This document shows positions 6,365-9,518 of a stretch of 9,518 bases of DNA, in pieces. Source of the stretch: Spartobacteria bacterium (GTDB lineage Bacteria; Verrucomicrobiota; Verrucomicrobiia; Chthoniobacterales; UBA10450); assembly GCA_003445855.1 (NCBI GenBank), contig DMCG01000042.1, positions 1 to 9,518 of the forward strand, read 5' to 3'. How positions within the stretch are numbered: position 1 is the first letter of the stretch; every line of letters begins with the position of its first letter. The translations under genes and the position numbers were made by a program. The notes below the pieces were generated by a model, which worked only from the letters and a program-made list of their open reading frames with translations, was not told the DNA's origin and did no database searches.

Positions 6365-6706
6365 CTACTTTGTCTTCCCAGCGGCTCTCCTTCTTGCCGC
6401 CCATCGAGCTTTCATTAATTGCGAAAGCCTCTTCCGTCCAGCAGCGGTGATTCCGCTTTTTTTCTTGCGAGTAGTAATGCCGTCGGTTTTTTTGCCGCCC
6501 TTCTGTCTGGCCCAGCGTGCTCGGGCGGCCGCGGCTAACTTGGCACGGGTCGCCGCAGACATTCGTCGTCTGCCGGTGTTGGACGTTGAACTTGCTGATG
6601 TACTGCCCAAAAGTGAAGCAAGGCGTCTTTCCAGAGTATCGATTTGCCGACGCACCGACACGGCTTGTTCCAAAGATCTAAGAGATAAGTCCATACGCCG
6701 TCTCAT
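6365..6706 (-). CDS. Small basic protein with duplicated ARWA motif, possibly nucleic-acid binding
   Basis: This is a 113-residue, strongly basic protein. Residues 5-34 form a probable coiled coil or helix (LEQAVSVRRQIDTLERRLAS). After a Ser/Thr linker come two copies of an 18-residue helical motif, MSAATRAKLAAAARARWA (49-66) and ITAAGRKRLSQLMKARWA (86-103). They share the pattern [ST]AA-x-R-x-[KR]-L-x4-[KR]ARWA and are separated by a Lys/Arg/Gly linker. Such motifs occur in small hypothetical proteins of soil bacteria; DNA or RNA binding is inferred from charge only. The ATG at 6706 was chosen; ATG 6694 and TTG 6775 are alternatives. The forward ORF on the opposite strand lacks any recognisable motif. 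It is convergent with the tRNA, ending 14 bp from it. No Shine-Dalgarno is seen. Confidence 0.72.
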   Translation of the reverse strand: MRRRMDLSLRSLEQAVSVRRQIDTLERRLASLLGSTSASSTSNTGRRRMSAATRAKLAAAARARWARQKGGKKTDGITTRKKKSGITAAGRKRLSQLMKARWAARRRAAGKTK

Positions 6707-6748
6707 AGCTGGTGTTGAATAGGATGGCAAACAACTTTTTGAGTATTT

Positions 6749-6763
6749 GAACGTTGGACGTTC
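6749..6763. promoter_or_regulatory. Perfect 6-bp dyad in a divergent spacer
   Basis: GAACGT (6749-6754), spacer TGG, ACGTTC (6758-6763) lies in the 131-bp spacer between the basic-protein gene (-) and the GT2 remnant (+). It could be an operator. The rest of the spacer shows an AT-rich patch (6730-6750) but no clear promoter. Confidence 0.3.
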
Positions 6764-6837
6764 GATGCCGACCAAGCGGTTGGCGGCGCTGCCATCACGG
6801 ATGCTGGCCGGTTTCTTGCTTATTGAATGGGGAACCG

Positions 6838-6987
6838 ATGAAAATTTCTGTAGTCATCCCGTGCTATCACAAGAAAGACGCGATCGAAGAAATGGTCGCT
6901 GGTGTTCGTGCCGCGCCTGTTCGCGATCTCAGGTTCAGATTCGAACCGATTTTCGCGAAGCTCGAGCTGCTTTCGCCGTCTTCCTAA
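6838..6987 (+). pseudogene. Truncated N-terminus of a family 2 glycosyltransferase
   Basis: The ATG at 6838 follows GGGGAA (6829-6834), the clearest ribosome binding site in the window. It opens with MKISVVIPCYHKKDAIEEMV and then AGVRAAPVRD, the unmistakable start of a GT-A fold family 2 glycosyltransferase of the dolichyl/polyprenyl-phosphate sugar synthase type, which usually reads MKxSVVIPCYNEKDTIEE. After about 31 residues the similarity stops where the IIVVDD segment with the metal-binding DxD is expected. The frame ends at TAA 6985-6987 after an unrelated tail (FRFEPIFAKLELLSPSS). It lacks the DxD and the whole catalytic core, so it cannot be an active transferase. The stop lies 1 nt before the next start codon, so the fragment may still act as a translated leader. 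Confidence 0.75.
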
Positions 6988-6988
6988 A

Positions 6989-7480
6989 ATGGAGTGGTGC
7001 CGCCGCGTTCGTGCCGTCGCGCACATTTCGCTTTGGGCGGGTTTGATCGCGTCGCTTCTGGGTGTCAGTCTGCCGAAGATTTTTCGCGGCGCTTCCAAAT
7101 ATTCAATCCATTTTGTCGGTCCGTTTCACTCGAGCAACATCTTTCTCCATTTCGCTACCGGCGCGACCGACACATCGGAGCGATTAATCGCATTGTTCGA
7201 TTCGCTGGCTTCCGCCAAACCAATCTTGATCTTCGAGCGCGGCGACGACCCACGGAGTACCCTTCTCGGGATGATGACAGCTTATCTGGCATGGCCGCAT
7301 CCCGTCCGGATCTTCGACATGGCACGTGCTGGCTCGGGAAGTGATCTTAATGCAACCGATTTCGTCACGGCAGCAGCGATTGTTTTTTGTTGTGTTAACC
7401 GTCCCCAGTGGCTGCCTCCGGGCGAGCACTTCGGTGAAGCGCTGGAGGTTGTGCCCATGCCGCAAGTTGCGAAACGATGA
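6989..7480 (+). CDS. Membrane-anchored protein of unknown function, 163 aa
   Basis: I do not recognise this family. From ATG 6989 the protein has an N-terminal hydrophobic segment (about residues 12-27, LWAGLIASLLGVSL) after a basic start, so it is probably anchored in the inner membrane with the rest in the periplasm; an uncleaved signal is possible. The remainder is soluble: SERLIALFDSLASAKPILIF (63-82), then ERGDDPRS, GMMTAYLAWPHPVRIFDM (94-111), and WLPPGEHFGEALEVVPMP (141-158). There are no known catalytic motifs. The start follows the GT2 remnant stop by 1 nt, and the end overlaps the GT-C-like gene by 4 nt (ATGA), so the two are probably translated together and may act together. A GTG at 6902 would add 29 residues but would overlap the remnant. 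Confidence 0.75.
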   Translation: MEWCRRVRAVAHISLWAGLIASLLGVSLPKIFRGASKYSIHFVGPFHSSNIFLHFATGATDTSERLIALFDSLASAKPILIFERGDDPRSTLLGMMTAYLAWPHPVRIFDMARAGSGSDLNATDFVTAAAIVFCCVNRPQWLPPGEHFGEALEVVPMPQVAKR

Positions 7481-8922
7481 ACGTCATCGCACTTCTTGCC
7501 GCGTTCGCGACAATTCTCAGCGCGGGCTTCGGCGCGCTCCTTTTGCTCATGCCTGACTCAAGGCGCGGGAATTTCGCCGAGCAGTTCGCGCTATCGTGGC
7601 TCTGCGGAACCGGCATCGTCTCTTTGTTCCTATGGACGTTCGGTTTTTTCGTTCGCGGAGCGCTTCTGGCGGGATTCATCGCCATTGTGTGTATTGCTCT
7701 TCCACTTACTGCTTGGAAACTGACCGGCCAATCCGCCATTCATTTTCAATCTGTGCGATGGTTGCGCCCGATTGAGTTCTTGCTCGCGGCACTTCTCGCT
7801 CTTGAAATCGCGCTGATCTTTTACCTGGCTTACGTCCACACCCTTGGATGGGACGGACTGTGGAATTGGGAAATCAAAGCGCGTTACGCGTACTCGAACG
7901 GCGGCGTCCTGCCCGTGGCATATTTTCAGAGCGAAGGCCGCTCTTTCAGTCATCCTGCGTATCCGCTTGCTATTCCTTTCACCGAGCTCTGGCTGTACCT
8001 TTGGCTCGGCGAAGCCAATCAATTCTGGGCAAAAACAATTTTTCCGATGTTCTACGCCGCCGGCGCCATACTGCTTGCGGCCCTTAGCGCGCGTCTCACC
8101 GGCAGGACCTGGATCGGTCTAATTGCCGCGAGCCTGCTGTTTTTCGTTCCACAGATCGCGACTGAGGGTGGAAGTGCAATTGTCGGTTACGCGGATTTTC
8201 CGTTGAGCGTCTTTTACCTTGCCACAATTGGATATTTGTTGTGCGCGTGCCGAAGCGACGACGAGCATTCTTTTCGCATTTATGCCGTGTGCCTCGCGCT
8301 GCTGCCGTGGGTGAAACTTGAGGGCATGATCTTGTGGTTTATCGCCGCTCTCTGCGGAGCGCTCGTGATTTGGCGCAAAAAAAAATCTCCGGTGCATCTT
8401 TTCGCACTGCTGCCCGGCTTGTTCGTGATCATCGCGTGGCATTTGTATCTCTCGCAAATGCATGTCGTTTCATCCTCCGATTTTCTGCCAGTCAGCTTCG
8501 CCACATTCCAGGCAAATATTCACCGCCTCGGCCCGATTCTCTCCGCGTTTTTTTCCGAAGTCGCGGACACAAAGACTTGGAGTTTGTTCTGGCTGCTGGT
8601 CGCAATCGGCAGCGGCTATTTTGTGCAGCGTTATCGCGACGCACGTTCTCTCGTATTCTTTATCGCAGTCCTGGGACCGATCGGCATCTACGCCTTCATT
8701 TACATTTTCAGTAACTGGCCGGACTACCTCAAACACGTCGATCTCTCCGTCAGCCGGCTTTTGATGCACGTCGCGCCGCTCTCTTGCCTCACCGTTTCAG
8801 TTGCGCTCGCTGCGCGTTGGCCACAACCGGCCCGATCGCCCCATCTCAACCCCGCGACTTGCGAAAGCGCGGATCGTGAGCGAACACCGGACGTTGAGTT
8901 CGCCCGAACAAAACGCGCATGA
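7477..8922 (+). CDS. Polytopic GT-C-type glycosyltransferase-like membrane protein
   Basis: This 481-residue protein has about 11-12 hydrophobic segments, starting with IALLAAFATILSAGFGALLL. After the fourth comes an extracytoplasmic loop with GWDGLWNWEIKARYAY (from about residue 123) and FSHPAYPLAIPFTELWLYLW, followed later by WVKLEGMILW (near 277). This W-D-x(n)-W-x-x-KA, HPxYPL and K-x-EG arrangement is typical of bacterial GT39/PMT_2-like GT-C proteins, which move sugars from polyprenyl-phosphate carriers to acceptors outside the inner membrane. Asp and Glu in the first loop are candidate catalytic residues. The specific substrate is unknown. The cytosolic-looking C-terminal tail is hydrophilic. 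The gene overlaps its upstream neighbour by ATGA and the downstream menG by 47 nt. A run of nine A (8377-8385) encodes part of RKKKS. Confidence 0.85.
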   Translation: MNVIALLAAFATILSAGFGALLLLMPDSRRGNFAEQFALSWLCGTGIVSLFLWTFGFFVRGALLAGFIAIVCIALPLTAWKLTGQSAIHFQSVRWLRPIEFLLAALLALEIALIFYLAYVHTLGWDGLWNWEIKARYAYSNGGVLPVAYFQSEGRSFSHPAYPLAIPFTELWLYLWLGEANQFWAKTIFPMFYAAGAILLAALSARLTGRTWIGLIAASLLFFVPQIATEGGSAIVGYADFPLSVFYLATIGYLLCACRSDDEHSFRIYAVCLALLPWVKLEGMILWFIAALCGALVIWRKKKSPVHLFALLPGLFVIIAWHLYLSQMHVVSSSDFLPVSFATFQANIHRLGPILSAFFSEVADTKTWSLFWLLVAIGSGYFVQRYRDARSLVFFIAVLGPIGIYAFIYIFSNWPDYLKHVDLSVSRLLMHVAPLSCLTVSVALAARWPQPARSPHLNPATCESADRERTPDVEFARTKRA

Positions 8923-9518
8923 TCCCACCGCTGTCCGTCGGATGTTCGGCTCGATCGCGGCGCGCTACGATCTTGCCAATCACATCTTAAGTTGCGGCTT
9001 CGATTTTTATTGGCGAAAACGCGCCGCCGAAATCGTCGCGCACTGGCGCCCAAATAAGATTGTCGATCTTGCCACCGGGACGGGCGATCTGGCATTCGCC
9101 ATTACGAAAAAATCGCCTGCCGCCGAAATCGTCGGCATCGATTTTTCGGAGGATATGCTGGCGATTGCGCGCCGGAAAGGATTGCGTAAAACCATCGTGG
9201 CCGATGCGATGCGGCTGCCGTTCGCGGATGCTTCATTCGATTGCGTTACCGTTGCGTTCGGTTTGCGCAACATGGAAGACTGGGACGCTGCGCTGCGCGA
9301 AATGTCGCGTGTTCTCCAGACAAACGGTCACTTGCTCATCCTCGAGTTTTCCTTGCCGCGATTGTCGATCTTGCGCGCGGTTTATCGTTTCTATTTGCAT
9401 CGCTGTCTGCCATTTCTCGGATCTTTTCTCACCCGAAAAAAAACCGCCTATCATTATCTTGGCGATTCAATCGAAGAATTTCCGAGCGACGATGCAATGC
9501 GTCGCATGCTCGAAGCGA
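8876..9518 (+). CDS. ubiE: Demethylmenaquinone / ubiquinone-pathway C-methyltransferase UbiE/MenG (partial)
   Basis: This SAM-dependent class I methyltransferase is read for 214 codons and cut at the window edge, probably about 20 residues short of the usual end. Conserved features in order are FGSIAARYDLANHILSCGFD with FYWRKRAA (UbiE N-terminal signature), VDLATGTGDLAF (63-74, SAM motif I), IVGIDFSEDMLAIARRK, ADAMRLPFADASFD, VAFGLRNMED (family hallmark) and RVLQTNGHLLILEFSLP. It methylates the quinone ring, most likely demethylmenaquinone to menaquinone if the host is a Verrucomicrobium; ubiquinone cannot be excluded. GTG 8876 was chosen; TTG 8894 is the alternative, and the family has only a short N-terminal lead before this signature. 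The start lies 47 nt inside the GT-C gene in another frame, implying co-transcription. Confidence 0.95.
   Translation, partial: MSEHRTLSSPEQNAHDPTAVRRMFGSIAARYDLANHILSCGFDFYWRKRAAEIVAHWRPNKIVDLATGTGDLAFAITKKSPAAEIVGIDFSEDMLAIARRKGLRKTIVADAMRLPFADASFDCVTVAFGLRNMEDWDAALREMSRVLQTNGHLLILEFSLPRLSILRAVYRFYLHRCLPFLGSFLTRKKTAYHYLGDSIEEFPSDDAMRRMLEA

Noticed and set aside
6312..6722. Forward ORF of 136 codons opposite the small basic protein
   Set aside because: It starts inside the tRNA-Leu and shows no motif, while the reverse reading has an internal duplication and coiled coil.
8377..8385. Run of nine A in the GT-C-like gene, a possible slippage or phase-variation site
   Set aside because: The frame is intact across it, it encodes an ordinary RKKKS cytoplasmic loop, and neither shifted frame gives a meaningful product.

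Overview
The window reads as ordinary chromosome from a moderately GC-rich Gram-negative bacterium, most likely a soil Verrucomicrobiota (Chthoniobacterales / Udaeobacter-like). This is inferred from the outer-membrane assembly genes, the menaquinone-type methyltransferase, the near-absence of Shine-Dalgarno sites and short GC-rich REP-like elements beside genes. No phage, plasmid, CRISPR or transposase gene is visible.

Left part (1-3478). A DUF4126 membrane protein runs leftward off the edge and is divergent from serS (seryl-tRNA synthetase). Their 165-bp spacer holds two promoter-like sequences with -10 boxes only 6-7 nt from each start codon, which suggests leaderless mRNAs. A paired-hairpin repeat lies almost exactly midway between them. 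After serS comes a second, different inverted-repeat element, one arm of which supplies the serS stop codon. It separates serS from a convergent DUF72 (YecE-like) gene.

Centre (3479-6191). A rightward cluster of three tightly packed genes encodes a BamD-like TPR protein, an LptE-like LPS-assembly lipoprotein (GTGA overlap) and a cytoplasmic-looking TPR protein. The first two suggest outer-membrane protein and LPS assembly; the role of the third is unknown.

Right part (6192-9518). A tRNA-Leu(CAG) is followed by a convergent small, very basic protein with a duplicated 18-residue motif. A rightward run then begins with a truncated family 2 glycosyltransferase remnant. It continues with an unrecognised membrane-anchored protein of 163 residues, a polytopic GT-C-type glycosyltransferase-like protein and menG/ubiE, the last cut by the window end. 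The last three genes overlap, so they are probably co-transcribed.

No complete novel system is claimed. The most interesting points are the symmetric repeat between two probable leaderless promoters, the GT-C protein with its unknown partner behind a decayed GT2, and the duplicated-motif basic protein next to the tRNA.
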